From Burkholderia catarinensis (GTDB taxonomy: Bacteria; Pseudomonadota; Gammaproteobacteria; Burkholderiales; Burkholderiaceae): a stretch of DNA of 64,000 nt. Where the stretch lies: NCBI RefSeq assembly GCF_001883705.2, contig NZ_MDEQ02000013.1, forward strand, positions 124,001-188,000, in the 5' to 3' direction. Position numbers and translations under genes: made by a program. The notes below the pieces were generated by a model. The model did not search any database. It was given only the letters and a program-made list of their open reading frames with translations, and was not told the DNA's origin. This document shows positions 20,445-29,340 of the stretch, piece by piece (position 1 is the first letter of the stretch; every line of letters begins with the position of its first letter).

Positions 20445-20876
20445 ATGAAGATTGGCGAACTGGCCAAAGCGGCCCGCTGCACCCCCGAGACGATCCGTTT
20501 CTACGAGAAAGAGGGTCTGATGCCGGATGCGGAGCGCACCGATTCGAACTATCGCAACTACACCGACGTGCATGTCGAACGGCTGCGCTTCATCCGCAAC
20601 TGCCGCGCGCTCGACATGGCGCACGACGAGATCCGCGCGCTGCTGCAGCTCACCGACACGCCGGCCGACCGCTGCGATTCGATCAATTCGCTGCTCGACG
20701 ACCACATCGGACACGTCGACGCGCGCCTCGCGGAACTCACCCATTTGCGCGACCAGCTCAGCGAATTGCGCCGCCAGTGCGTCGGCGAACATTCGGTCGA
20801 GGATTGCGGCATCGTGCATGGTCTCGCGACGATGGAAACCGTCGCGCCGGCCGCGAAGCGCTCGCACCTCGGCTGA
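20445..20876 (+). CDS. cadR: MerR-family metal-responsive regulator, CadR/PbrR type
   Basis: A 143-residue MerR regulator. The winged HTH starts MKIGELAKAARCTPETIRFYEKEGL, followed by a dimerisation coiled coil (about residues 80-110). Metal-site cysteines C77, C112 and C121 match the CadR/PbrR/ZntR pattern (DRCDSIN, QCVGEHSVEDCGIVHGL). GGGAGAAAGGC precedes the ATG. It is divergent from cadA across 81 bp containing the operator, so it probably controls both. Cd, Pb or Zn are the likely inducers; the exact metal cannot be told. Confidence 0.88.
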   Translation: MKIGELAKAARCTPETIRFYEKEGLMPDAERTDSNYRNYTDVHVERLRFIRNCRALDMAHDEIRALLQLTDTPADRCDSINSLLDDHIGHVDARLAELTHLRDQLSELRRQCVGEHSVEDCGIVHGLATMETVAPAAKRSHLG

Positions 20877-20906
20877 AACCCTTGTGAAATAAGATAGTCT
20901 GATAGA

Positions 20907-20944
20907 GAATAGTTATATTCTTACTAGATATATCATAACTATTC
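20907..20944. promoter_or_regulatory. Perfect palindrome abutting the padR start codon
   Basis: Ten-bp arms GAATAGTTAT (20907-20916) and ATAACTATTC (20935-20944) are perfectly symmetric around an AT-rich centre that itself contains GATATATC (20927-20934). The right arm touches the ATG at 20945. This is a strong candidate for an autorepression site covering promoter and translation start. Confidence 0.7.
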
Positions 20945-21517
20945 ATGCCAACGAGCCGCCCGTCCCCGCTTGCGCTGGCCGTCCTCGCGACGCTCACCGA
21001 AACGCCGATGCATCCGTACGGGATGCTGCAGCAATTGAAGGCCCGCGGGTACGACGAAGTCGTCAACGTGCGGCAGCGCACGAGCCTCTACCAGACGATC
21101 GACCGGCTGCTGCGCGACGGGCTGATCGCCGTGCACGATACCGAGCGCGACGGCGCGTTTCCCGAGCGCACGCTGTACGCGCTGACCGAGGCCGGGCACA
21201 CGGCGGGCCAGGCGTGGCTGCATGCGCTGCTCGCGGAGCCCGTGCGTGAATTCCCGGTGTTCGGCGCCGGCCTCGCGTTCCTGCCGCTGCTCGACGCCGA
21301 CGATGCTCGGCACCAGCTCGAGCTTCGGATTGCCCGGCTCGACGCCGAGCGCGCGCGCCTGGAAACGCTGCGCAACGCCGCGCAGGCCGACCAGGTGCCG
21401 CGCCTGTTCCTGCTGCAGAACGAACACGCGCTCGTGCTGCTCAATGCGGAGCTCGACTGGGCGCGCAGCGTCGTCGAACACCTGAAGATCGGCGCGCTGC
21501 GCTGGGTGGACGGCTGA
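20945..21517 (+). CDS. PadR-family transcriptional regulator
   Basis: A 190-residue PadR regulator: an N-terminal winged helix (LALAVLATLTETPMHPYGMLQQLKARGYD, then SLYQTIDRLLRDGLI) and a C-terminal coiled-coil dimerisation region (RLDAERARLETLRNAAQADQV). No Shine-Dalgarno sequence is present; the palindrome runs right up to the ATG, so the message may be leaderless or very short-leadered. No target gene is obvious: downstream is a convergent oxidase gene and upstream cadR, 68 bp away. Self-regulation is likely. Confidence 0.8.
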   Translation: MPTSRPSPLALAVLATLTETPMHPYGMLQQLKARGYDEVVNVRQRTSLYQTIDRLLRDGLIAVHDTERDGAFPERTLYALTEAGHTAGQAWLHALLAEPVREFPVFGAGLAFLPLLDADDARHQLELRIARLDAERARLETLRNAAQADQVPRLFLLQNEHALVLLNAELDWARSVVEHLKIGALRWVDG

Positions 21518-21552
21518 CGCATCACGCAGGCCCGCGCAGGCCCACGCAGGCG

Positions 21553-21575
21553 GATTCCCGCCAGCAGCGGGAATC
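21553..21575. terminator. Hairpin between convergent padR and oxidase genes
   Basis: A perfect 9-bp stem GATTCCCGC / GCGGGAATC with loop CAGCA lies in the 66-bp gap. No U-tract is seen on either side. It probably separates the converging transcripts. Confidence 0.45.
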
Positions 21576-21583
21576 ACCCCCTG

Positions 21584-23014
21584 TCAAAGCACCTTGCCGG
21601 GATTCAGGATGCCGTGCGGGTCCAGCGCCGCCTTCAGGCGTCGCATCAGCGCGATTTCCGCGTCGCTGCGCGTATGCGCGAGATAGGGGCGCTTCAGCGC
21701 GCCGATCCCGTGCTCGGCCGATACCGAGCCACCCATGTCCCGCACCACCGCGTACACGCAGTGATCGAGCGCGTCGGCGTCCGCGTCGGTCATCCCCTCG
21801 AGCGACACGCCGATATGGACGTTGCCGTCGCCGACATGGCCGAAGAACAGGCACGTAAGCGCCGGCCAGCGCGCCCGCAGCGCAGCGTCGCAGCGCTCGG
21901 CGAACGCGCCGAGCTCGCCCGTCGGCAGGCTCACGTCGAAGTTGACGAGATGCGGCAGCGCATCGATCGCGAGGCCTTCGCGCAGCGTCCACAGGTCGCG
22001 CGCCTGCCGATCCGACGTCGCGAGCACCGCGTCGTCCACGAGCCCCGCGTCGATCCCCGCCGCGAGGCCGGTTTCCAGCGCGTGGCGCGCATCGCCGCCC
22101 GGCGCGCTCGTCGCACACTCGATCAGCACCGCGAAGCCGCCGTCGCCGGCGAACGGCGCGGCGACGCCCGGCGTATGGTGCGCGACGTAGTCGTAGAACG
22201 CCGGCCACATCGCCTCGAAGCTGACGACCTCCGGCAGCATGCGCATGCGGTTCCAAAGCCCGACCACCGCGTCGTAGTCGCGCACGCGGCAGAGCGCGGT
22301 GGCCGGCGCGGCGAGCAACGGATGCAGCCGCAGCACCGCACGCGTGACGACGCCGAGCGTCCCCTCGCTGCCGATGAACAGCTGCTTCAGGTCGTAGCCC
22401 GCGTTGTTCTTCAGCATCCGGTTCATCGACGACACGACCGTGCCGTCCGCGAGCACGGCCTCGAGCCCGAGCACCTGCTCGCGCATCATCCCGTAACGGA
22501 TCGCGCGCGTGCCGCCCGCATTGGTCGCGAGCATCCCGCCGATCTGGCACGAGCCGCGCGCGCCGAGATCGACGCCGAACGTGAAGCCCGCCGCTTCCGC
22601 GGCTTCCTGCACCGTCTGCAGCGGCGTCCCGGCGCGCACGGTCAGCGTGCCGGCCGCCGCGTCGAGCGCTTCGATACCCGCGAAGCGCTCCATCGACAGC
22701 ACGACCTCGCCGCCGAGCGCGACCGCGCCGCGCGCGAGCCCCGTCAGGCCGCCCTGCGGCACGACCGGCTGGCCGAGCTGCGCGCACAGCGCGAGCGTGC
22801 GCGACACGTCGTCGACGCTGCGCGGGCGCACCAGCGCGCGCGGCCGCACGCCGGCCGGCTCGTTGTACGCGGTGAAGTAACGCGGATCGATGTCGGCCGA
22901 ACGCGTGACGAGCGCGTCGCCCAGTTCGGCGACGAGTACCGCTTCGAGCGCATCGCCCGACAGCGGCACGCCGCGCGGTTCGCCGCCCGCGGCGACCGTA
23001 TCCATGTTCTGCAT
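21584..23014 (-). CDS. FAD-binding oxidoreductase, D-2-hydroxyacid dehydrogenase type
   Basis: A 476-residue flavoprotein of the VAO/GlcD family. The FAD-binding PCMH part contains PVVPQGGLTGLARGAV and GGMLATNAGGTRAIRYGMMR. The C-terminal cap carries the metal/substrate histidines in FFGHVGDGNVH and the EHGIG motif typical of D-lactate, glycolate and D-2-hydroxyglutarate dehydrogenases. There is no signal peptide or membrane segment. It is on the same strand as the binding protein (13-bp gap) and the aminotransferase. That suggests a catabolic unit handling an imported amino or hydroxy acid. Substrate unknown. Confidence 0.82.
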   Translation of the reverse strand: MQNMDTVAAGGEPRGVPLSGDALEAVLVAELGDALVTRSADIDPRYFTAYNEPAGVRPRALVRPRSVDDVSRTLALCAQLGQPVVPQGGLTGLARGAVALGGEVVLSMERFAGIEALDAAAGTLTVRAGTPLQTVQEAAEAAGFTFGVDLGARGSCQIGGMLATNAGGTRAIRYGMMREQVLGLEAVLADGTVVSSMNRMLKNNAGYDLKQLFIGSEGTLGVVTRAVLRLHPLLAAPATALCRVRDYDAVVGLWNRMRMLPEVVSFEAMWPAFYDYVAHHTPGVAAPFAGDGGFAVLIECATSAPGGDARHALETGLAAGIDAGLVDDAVLATSDRQARDLWTLREGLAIDALPHLVNFDVSLPTGELGAFAERCDAALRARWPALTCLFFGHVGDGNVHIGVSLEGMTDADADALDHCVYAVVRDMGGSVSAEHGIGALKRPYLAHTRSDAEIALMRRLKAALDPHGILNPGKVL

Positions 23015-23027
23015 CGCGCGGCTCCGC

Positions 23028-23816
23028 TTACTTCGTCGAGATGTCGATATCGCCGAAATACTTCAGGCCGAGCGACTTCACCGTGCCGTCCGCCTTCAAT
23101 TTGTCGATCGCCGCGTCGAGCTTCGCCTTCAGCGCGTCGTCGCCCTTGCGCAGGCCGAAGGCGATGCCGTTGCCGAGGATCCGGTCGTCGCGCACGGGCT
23201 GGCCGACGAACGAGAAACCCTTGCCGTCCGGGCGCGACAGGAAGCCGCGCTGGCCGGACGGTGCGAGCACGAGCGTCGCATCGACGCGGCCCGCCACGAG
23301 GTCCGCATACGCCTGGTTCTGGTCCTGGTACGCGACGATCGCGACGCCGGCCGGTTCCCAGTGCGCCTTCGCGAAGGTCTCCTGGATCGACGCCTGCAGC
23401 ACGCCGACGCGCTTGCCCTTCAGCGATTCGGGCGTCGGCAGCAGGCCGCTGCCGGTGCGCGCGATCAGCTGGGTCGGCACGCGATAGATGATCGTCGTGA
23501 AGTCGATCGCCTGGCGCCGCTGCTCGGTCGCGTTCATCGCCGAGTTGATCGCATCGAACTTGCGGCCCTTCAGCGCGGGAATCAGCCCGTCGAACGACGT
23601 CTCGACCCATTTGCACGACAGCTTCGCCGTCTGGCAGACGGCATTGCCGACGTCGATGTCGAAGCCCTGCAGGTCGCCGTTCGGCGCTTTCGATTCGAAC
23701 GGCGGGTATTGCGCCTCGAGGCCGAAGCGCAGCGTCTGCGCATCGGCGAGCGCCGCGCCGGAGCCGATTGCGCACGCCAGTGCGAACGCGAGTTTCAGGG
23801 TTGCCGTGTGCTTCAT
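23028..23816 (-). CDS. Periplasmic amino-acid-binding protein of an ABC transporter
   Basis: A 262-residue family-3 solute-binding protein. A signal peptide is clear (MKHTATLKLAFALACAIGSG, cleavage after ALA near residue 24). The mature protein has LRFGLEAQYPPFESK, GFDIDVGNAVC and the SMNATEQRRQAIDFT segment typical of polar or basic amino-acid binding proteins. No permease or ATPase lies beside it, so it must use components encoded elsewhere. Neighbouring oxidase and aminotransferase genes suggest its ligand is metabolised by them. Confidence 0.85.
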   Translation of the reverse strand: MKHTATLKLAFALACAIGSGAALADAQTLRFGLEAQYPPFESKAPNGDLQGFDIDVGNAVCQTAKLSCKWVETSFDGLIPALKGRKFDAINSAMNATEQRRQAIDFTTIIYRVPTQLIARTGSGLLPTPESLKGKRVGVLQASIQETFAKAHWEPAGVAIVAYQDQNQAYADLVAGRVDATLVLAPSGQRGFLSRPDGKGFSFVGQPVRDDRILGNGIAFGLRKGDDALKAKLDAAIDKLKADGTVKSLGLKYFGDIDISTK

Positions 23817-23873
23817 CGTGATCTCCAGTGTCTGGTCGGTGCGACGTCGCCGCCGCCGGTTTCCGTACGGGCC

Positions 23874-25028
23874 TTACAGCGAACGCAGCCGCCGCGCGCC
23901 TTCGACCAGCGTCGCGTCGTCCTTCGAAAAACTGAGCCGGATCACGCCGGCGTCGGTGCCGTCGGTATAGAACGCCGACAGCGGAATCGTCGCGACGCGC
24001 GCGTCGCGGATCAGGCGCAGCACGAAATCGCTGTCGCTTTCATCCGAGAAGTGCCGGAAGCGCGCGAGCATGAAGAACGAGCCTTCACTCGGCAGCAGCT
24101 CGAAACGCGAACCGGCCAGCTCGCGCGCGAGCAGGTCGCGCTTGGCCTGGTAGAACGCCGACAGGCCGAGATAGCTGTCCGGCCGCGCGAGGATCTCCGC
24201 GAACGCGACCTGCATCGGCGTGTCGGCCGCGAACACCATGAACTGGTGCACCTTGCGGATCTCGTCCATCAGCTCGGCCGGCGCCAGGCAATGACCGACC
24301 CGCCAGCCGGTCACGTGGAACGACTTGCCGAACGACGACACGATCACGCTGCGCTCGGCCAGCTCACGATGGCGCGCCACGCTCTGGTGCGGTGCGCCGT
24401 CGAACACGACGTGCTCGTAGACCTCGTCGGACAGGATCACGATGCCGGTGTCGCGCGTGAGCTGCGCGAGCCGCTCGAGATCGTCGGCGGAAAACACGGT
24501 CGCGGTCGGGTTGTGCGGCGTGTTGACGATGATCATCCGCGTGCGCGGCGTGATCGCCGCGGCCACCTCGTCCCAGTTCACGCGGAAATGCTCGGGCGAC
24601 AGCTTGATCGCGACCGGCGTCGCGCCCTGCAGCCGCACGATCGGCGCATAGCTGTCGAACGCCGGCTCGAAATAGATCACCTCGTCGCCCGGATGCACGA
24701 GCGCGCTGATCGCCGCGTAGAGCCCTTCGCTCGCGCTCGCGATCACCGTGATCTCGGTCGCCGGATCGTAGCGCGCGCCGTACAGCGTCTCGGTCTTCTC
24801 GGCGAGCCGCTCGCGCAGCGCCATGACGCCGGCCATCGGCGCGTACTGGTTGTGCCCGTCGCGCATCGCGCGCGCGACGCCTTCGACGAGCGCCGGATCG
24901 GGCGCGAAATTCGGCGCGCCCTGCGACAGGTTCAACGCATCGTGTCGCGCAGCCAGTTGGCCGATCACCGTGAAGATCGTCGTCCCGACGTCGGGCAGTT
25001 TCGAACGGGGCGCGGTGGCGCTTCGCAT
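23874..25028 (-). CDS. ybdL: PLP-dependent aminotransferase, YbdL-like
   Basis: A 384-residue class I/II aminotransferase. The N-terminus SKLPDVGTTIFTVIGQLAARHDALNLSQGAPNF closely follows E. coli YbdL, a methionine/aromatic 2-oxo-acid aminotransferase. PLP-site features are NTPHNPTATVFS, SDEVYEHVVFDG and the Schiff-base lysine in VSSFGKSFHVTGWRVGH. The frame is open to 25160, but GGAGGAGTC marks the ATG at 25028. First gene of a likely three-gene operon with the binding protein and the FAD oxidase. Substrate assigned by similarity only. Confidence 0.82.
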   Translation of the reverse strand: MRSATAPRSKLPDVGTTIFTVIGQLAARHDALNLSQGAPNFAPDPALVEGVARAMRDGHNQYAPMAGVMALRERLAEKTETLYGARYDPATEITVIASASEGLYAAISALVHPGDEVIYFEPAFDSYAPIVRLQGATPVAIKLSPEHFRVNWDEVAAAITPRTRMIIVNTPHNPTATVFSADDLERLAQLTRDTGIVILSDEVYEHVVFDGAPHQSVARHRELAERSVIVSSFGKSFHVTGWRVGHCLAPAELMDEIRKVHQFMVFAADTPMQVAFAEILARPDSYLGLSAFYQAKRDLLARELAGSRFELLPSEGSFFMLARFRHFSDESDSDFVLRLIRDARVATIPLSAFYTDGTDAGVIRLSFSKDDATLVEGARRLRSL

Positions 25029-25238
25029 GACTCCTCCTTCTGATGTCCTTCGGGCGGGCCCGCGCGGCACGCGCGGCCCTGCATCTGCCGCATGATTTAG
25101 CCCCAGCCAATATCGGCGGACAATCGAAAGTTCGTCATGGCGACCATGCGTTTTTCTCATGGCTCATGGAGAGAAGCATGCAGCGGCAACGCCGGCCTGC
25201 CGCCCGGCATGCGAATCAGGCATTTCCCCTAGGGAAGG

Positions 25239-25907
25239 CTACCGACCCGCCGCCGCCAGATACGCGAGCAGCACCGCCCGCAGTTCGCCGCGCAACGCGG
25301 CGAGGTCGAGCGCGGGCCCGAGCGTCAGCAATGCCTGCGACAGGCCGCCATAGCAGATCGTGTGTGCCATCCGCGCGAGCCCGTCGAGCCGCGCGACCGG
25401 CGGCGGATCGGCCGCGTGCGCGAGCGCGTCGCGCCACAGCGCGACATAGGCGTCGTAATGCCGGCGGTAGGCGGCGAGCGGCGACACCTGCCGCTCCAGC
25501 GCGAAGAGCGCGCCCCACAGCGCCGCGTCGGCGGCGATCGCGTCGACCTGCAGGTCCACCAGCGCCGCGGCGAGTTCGGCCCGCGGCACGCCGCGCAGCT
25601 GCTGCGCCGCATCGCGCAGCCGGTCGGCCAGCGCCAGCACGCGGCGGTGGATGCAGAGCGCCGCGAGGCTCTGCTTGTCGCCGAAATACTCGTAGAAGGT
25701 GCCGATGCTGACGCCCGCGACGGCCGCGATCTCGCGGATCGTCGCCTTCGCGTAGCCGCGTTCGAGCCAAAGCTGAACGAACGCCTGCTGCAGCGCGTCG
25801 GAGCTCGCCTGCGCGCGCGACTGGCGCGGCCGGCGGCGCAATGCGGGCGCGGGTTGCACCGCCGGCTGGCCGGGCGGCGCCGGAACCTGAACATGTCGCG
25901 GCGGCAT
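25239..25907 (-). CDS. TetR-family transcriptional repressor
   Basis: A 222-residue TetR regulator. The helix-turn-helix (ATIREIAAVAGVSIGTFYEYFGDKQSLA) lies at about residues 55-82 after a proline-rich leader (PAPPGQPAVQPAPALRRRPR). The frame also runs on through the opposite strand of the next genes, which is a shadow; the ATG at 25907 begins MPPRHVQVPAP. It is divergent from aidB and the acyl-CoA ligase, making it the probable regulator of that pair, perhaps sensing an acyl-CoA. Effector unknown. Confidence 0.8.
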   Translation of the reverse strand: MPPRHVQVPAPPGQPAVQPAPALRRRPRQSRAQASSDALQQAFVQLWLERGYAKATIREIAAVAGVSIGTFYEYFGDKQSLAALCIHRRVLALADRLRDAAQQLRGVPRAELAAALVDLQVDAIAADAALWGALFALERQVSPLAAYRRHYDAYVALWRDALAHAADPPPVARLDGLARMAHTICYGGLSQALLTLGPALDLAALRGELRAVLLAYLAAAGR

Positions 25908-26027
25908 ATTTGCTACTCTGGAATTGAGCAGGGAACGCGTTTTACCGGGAGCCGGAAGCGGCGCGAAGCGCCATCCGTGCGGCACGACGCCGGCCGCCCG
26001 CGAAGCATGAGACCGGAGACAGCCCCG

Positions 26028-27680
26028 ATGACCGAAGCGACTCACGCCGTCACGAACCAGTTCGACGAACTGGTCGACTATAACCTCTTCGCGACGGACC
26101 TCGCGCTGCGCGACGCGCTCGCCCGCGCGGGCGCCGACTGGGCCGTGCCGCAGTTCGACGCGTACGGCGCGCGGCTCGGCAGCGCCGACACCGCGCGGCT
26201 CGCCGACGCAGCAAACCGCTACCCGCCTGAACTGAACACGTTCGACCGGCGCGGCCGGCGCATCGACCGCGTCGACTTCCACCCGGCGTGGCACGAACTG
26301 CTCGGCCGGTACCGCCACGCAGGCTTCGTGTCGCTCGCGTTCCGCGATACGCGCCGCGGCCGCTGGGCCGCGACCGCCGCCGGCTTCTACCTGCATGGCC
26401 AGATCGAGGCCGGCACGCTGTGCCCGGCGACGATGACGCAGGCCGCGATCCCCGTGCTGCAGAAGGAGCCCGCGCTGTGGGGCCTGCTGCGCGACAAGCT
26501 CTACAGCGACGACTACGATCCGCGCGACGTGCCCGTCGCCGACAAGCGCTCGATCTGGTTCGGCATGGGGATGACCGAGAAACAGGGCGGCTCCGACGTG
26601 CGCGCGAACACGACGCTGGCCACCCCGGTCGGCGCGGGCGGACGCGGCGGCGAATACCGGCTGCGCGGCCACAAGTGGTTCTTCTCCGCGCCGATGTGCG
26701 ACGCGCACCTCGTCGTCGCGCGCACCGAAGCCGGCAGCCCGTCGTGCTTCTACGTGCCGCGCTGGCGGCCGGACGGCACGAAGAACGCGGTCGAGATCCA
26801 GCGGCTGAAGGACAAGGTCGGCAATCGCAGCAACTCGAGCAGCGAGATCGAGCTGAACGACGCGTGGGGGATCATGCTCGGCGACGAAGGCCGCGGCATT
26901 CCGACCATCATCGAGATGGCCACCTACACGCGGCTGAACTGCGTGCTCGGCAGCGCGGCGATGCTGCGCCAGGGCGTCGTGCAGGCGATCGCGTACACGC
27001 GCCAGCGCCACGCGTTCGGCCGTGCGCTCGCCGAGCAGCCGCTGATGCGCACCGTGCTGGCCGATCTCGCGCTCGAAAGCGAAGCGGCACTCGCGCTCGC
27101 GATGCGCCTCGCCGACGCGTTCGAGCGCGACGACTCGCCGCGCGAACGCGCGTGGAAGCGGATCGTCACGCCCGCCGCGAAATTCTGGGTCTGCAAGCGT
27201 GCGGTCGAGCTGACCGGCGAGGTGATGGAAGTGTTCGGCGGCAACGGCTATGTCGACGACGGCCCGATCGCGCGGCTGTTCCGCGAGGCGCCCGTCAACT
27301 CGATCTGGGAAGGCTCGGGCAACGTGATGTGCATCGACGTGCTGCGCGCGGTGTCGCGCGAGCCCGATGCGGCTGCCGCGCTGTTCGCCGAACTCGCCGA
27401 CCTCGGTGCGGGCGAACCGCGCATCCGCGCGGCGCTCGACGCGCTGCGCGCGATGCTCGCGGCGCCGGCCGACACGCTCGAGGCGTCGGGCCGCGTGTTC
27501 GCGCAGCGGCTCGCGCTCGTCGCGCAGGCGTGCCTGCTGCGCCGCGATGCGCCGGCGGCCGTCGCCGACGCGTTCGTCGCAACGCGGCTCGCCGCGCCCG
27601 ACTGGGGCCGCATCGCGGGCGGCTTCGACCCGCACGCGATCGACGTCGCCGCGCTGCTGCAACGCGCATACCCGGCCTGA
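26028..27680 (+). CDS. aidB: Acyl-CoA dehydrogenase-like protein, AidB type
   Basis: A 550-residue protein that follows E. coli AidB throughout. Segments include THAVTNQFDELVDYNLFATD, GMGMTEKQGGSDVRANTT, HKWFFSAPMCDAHLVVART, LKDKVGNRSNSSSEIE and PVNSIWEGSGNVMCIDVLR. AidB is a FAD protein of the adaptive response that binds DNA and protects against alkylation; it also resembles isovaleryl-CoA dehydrogenase. GGAGAC precedes the ATG at 26028; an in-frame ATG at 26007 is an alternative. An acyl-CoA ligase 33 bp downstream and the divergent TetR hint at an acyl-CoA role rather than DNA repair. No ada is nearby. Confidence 0.88.
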   Translation: MTEATHAVTNQFDELVDYNLFATDLALRDALARAGADWAVPQFDAYGARLGSADTARLADAANRYPPELNTFDRRGRRIDRVDFHPAWHELLGRYRHAGFVSLAFRDTRRGRWAATAAGFYLHGQIEAGTLCPATMTQAAIPVLQKEPALWGLLRDKLYSDDYDPRDVPVADKRSIWFGMGMTEKQGGSDVRANTTLATPVGAGGRGGEYRLRGHKWFFSAPMCDAHLVVARTEAGSPSCFYVPRWRPDGTKNAVEIQRLKDKVGNRSNSSSEIELNDAWGIMLGDEGRGIPTIIEMATYTRLNCVLGSAAMLRQGVVQAIAYTRQRHAFGRALAEQPLMRTVLADLALESEAALALAMRLADAFERDDSPRERAWKRIVTPAAKFWVCKRAVELTGEVMEVFGGNGYVDDGPIARLFREAPVNSIWEGSGNVMCIDVLRAVSREPDAAAALFAELADLGAGEPRIRAALDALRAMLAAPADTLEASGRVFAQRLALVAQACLLRRDAPAAVADAFVATRLAAPDWGRIAGGFDPHAIDVAALLQRAYPA

Positions 27681-27713
27681 TTTGCGCCGCCCCTCGCCCC
27701 GCCCGGAGCCCCG

Positions 27714-29222
27714 ATGAACCTCGTCGCCGCCCTTGACCGCGCCGCCCGCACGACGCCCGACAAGCCGTTCCTTGTCAGCGAATCCGCGACGATCACCTAT
27801 GCCGCCGCGCGCGAGCGCTCGCACCGCGCAGCGGCCGTGCTGAGCGCGCTCGGCATCGCGGCCGGCGACCGCGTCGCCGCGATGTGCTTCAACACGCCGG
27901 CCTTCGTCGACCTGATGTTCGGCGCGTGGCGGCTCGGCGCAACGTTCGTGCCGGTCAACCACAAGCTGCAGGCGCCGGAAGTCGACTATGTGCTCGAACA
28001 CAGCCGCAGCAAGGCGCTCCTGTTCGACGTGGCGCTCGCGCCGGTGGTCGAACGCATCGTGCATCCCGCGCGGCAGCTCGTGACCGAAGGCGAGCTCGAC
28101 GGCGTGCCGTGCTTCGACACGATGTGCGCAACGATGGACGGCCTCGCGGGCATCGAGCCGGCCGACGGCGACATCGCGCAGATCCTCTACACGTCCGGCA
28201 CGACCGGCCGCCCGAAAGGCTGCGTGCACAGCCACCGCACCGTGACGCTCGCGGCGATGCAGGCGGCGCTCGCGACCGGCATCGGCCGCAACGAACGCAC
28301 GCTGATGGCGATGCCGATCTGGCATTCGTCGCCGCTGAACAACTGGTTCGGCGGCACGCTGTACGCGGGCGGCACCGTCGTGCTGCTGCGCGAATACCAT
28401 CCGCTGCGCTTCCTGCAGGCCATCGAGCGCGAGCGCGTGACGCTGTATTTCGGTGCGCCGGTGTCGTACACGCTGCCGCTCGACACGATCGACGGCTTCG
28501 CGGCGTTCGACCTGTCGAGCGTGCGCGCGTGGCTGTACGGCGGCGGCCCGATCGGCGCCGCGCAGGCCGAGCGGCTCGCGCACGCGTATCGCAGCGACGC
28601 GTTCTTCCAGGTGTACGGAATGACCGAAACGGGGCCGGCCGGCACGACGCTGTATCCGGACGAGCAGATCGCGAAGGCCGGTTCGATCGGCCGCCACGGC
28701 GGCCCGGGCGTCGACCTGCGCGTCGTGCGGATGGACGGCATCGATGCGCAGCCGGGTGAGGCCGGCGAGATCTGGCTGAAGGCCGACAGCATGATGCTCG
28801 GCTATCTCGACGACGCGGCCGCGACGCGCGCCGCGTTCGCGCCGGATGGCTGGTACCGCACCGGCGACATCGCGCGGATCGATGAGGATGGCTACCTGTT
28901 CATCGTCGACCGGCTGAAGGACCTGATCGTCACGGGCGGCGAGAACGTCTATTCGAAGGAAGTGGAGGACGTGCTCGGCGCGCACCCGGACATCGCCGAG
29001 GCGGCCGTCGTCGGCGTTCCGCATCCCGACTGGGGCGAAACGGTCGTCGCGCACGTCGTGATGCGCGCGGGCACGGTGCCCGACGCGGATGCGCTGCGCG
29101 CGTTCTGCGGCGAGCAGCTCGCCGCGTACAAGGTCCCGCGCGAGTTCACGTTCGCGCAGGCGCTGCCGCGCACGCCGACCGGCAAGCTGCAGAAATTCCT
29201 GCTGCGCGTGCGTCGCGAATAG
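27714..29222 (+). CDS. AMP-forming acyl-CoA synthetase
   Basis: A 502-residue ANL-superfamily ligase that activates a carboxylic acid to its CoA thioester through an acyl-AMP. The P-loop is YTSGTTGRPKG (159-169). Other motifs are FFQVYGMTETGPAG, the hinge region WYRTGDIARIDEDGY, and the catalytic lysine in PRTPTGKLQKF near the C-terminus. It follows aidB by 33 bp and ends at a bidirectional terminator, so the two form an operon. It resembles crotonobetaine/carnitine or medium-chain ligases; the acid is unknown. Confidence 0.85.
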   Translation: MNLVAALDRAARTTPDKPFLVSESATITYAAARERSHRAAAVLSALGIAAGDRVAAMCFNTPAFVDLMFGAWRLGATFVPVNHKLQAPEVDYVLEHSRSKALLFDVALAPVVERIVHPARQLVTEGELDGVPCFDTMCATMDGLAGIEPADGDIAQILYTSGTTGRPKGCVHSHRTVTLAAMQAALATGIGRNERTLMAMPIWHSSPLNNWFGGTLYAGGTVVLLREYHPLRFLQAIERERVTLYFGAPVSYTLPLDTIDGFAAFDLSSVRAWLYGGGPIGAAQAERLAHAYRSDAFFQVYGMTETGPAGTTLYPDEQIAKAGSIGRHGGPGVDLRVVRMDGIDAQPGEAGEIWLKADSMMLGYLDDAAATRAAFAPDGWYRTGDIARIDEDGYLFIVDRLKDLIVTGGENVYSKEVEDVLGAHPDIAEAAVVGVPHPDWGETVVAHVVMRAGTVPDADALRAFCGEQLAAYKVPREFTFAQALPRTPTGKLQKFLLRVRRE

Positions 29223-29244
29223 CCGCGCGTCCGCCCAAGGAAAA

Positions 29245-29283
29245 AGAAAAAGCCACCCGGCCCGACGGCCCGGTGGCTTTTTC
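29245..29283. terminator. Bidirectional intrinsic terminator
   Basis: AAAAAGCCACC on one side and GGTGGCTTTTT on the other form a long stem with one internal mismatch. The T-rich tails serve both the acyl-CoA ligase (plus) and the LivK-like gene (minus, stop at 29341). Confidence 0.85.
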
Positions 29284-29340
29284 GCATGATCGGCCGGGCG
29301 GCGACGCTCGCCGCCGCCCGCGCGTCACATCAATGCCGGC

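Noticed and set aside
25239..29054. A 1271-residue minus-strand frame
   Set aside because: Only its last 222 residues are real (TetR); the rest is the reverse of aidB and the acyl-CoA ligase.
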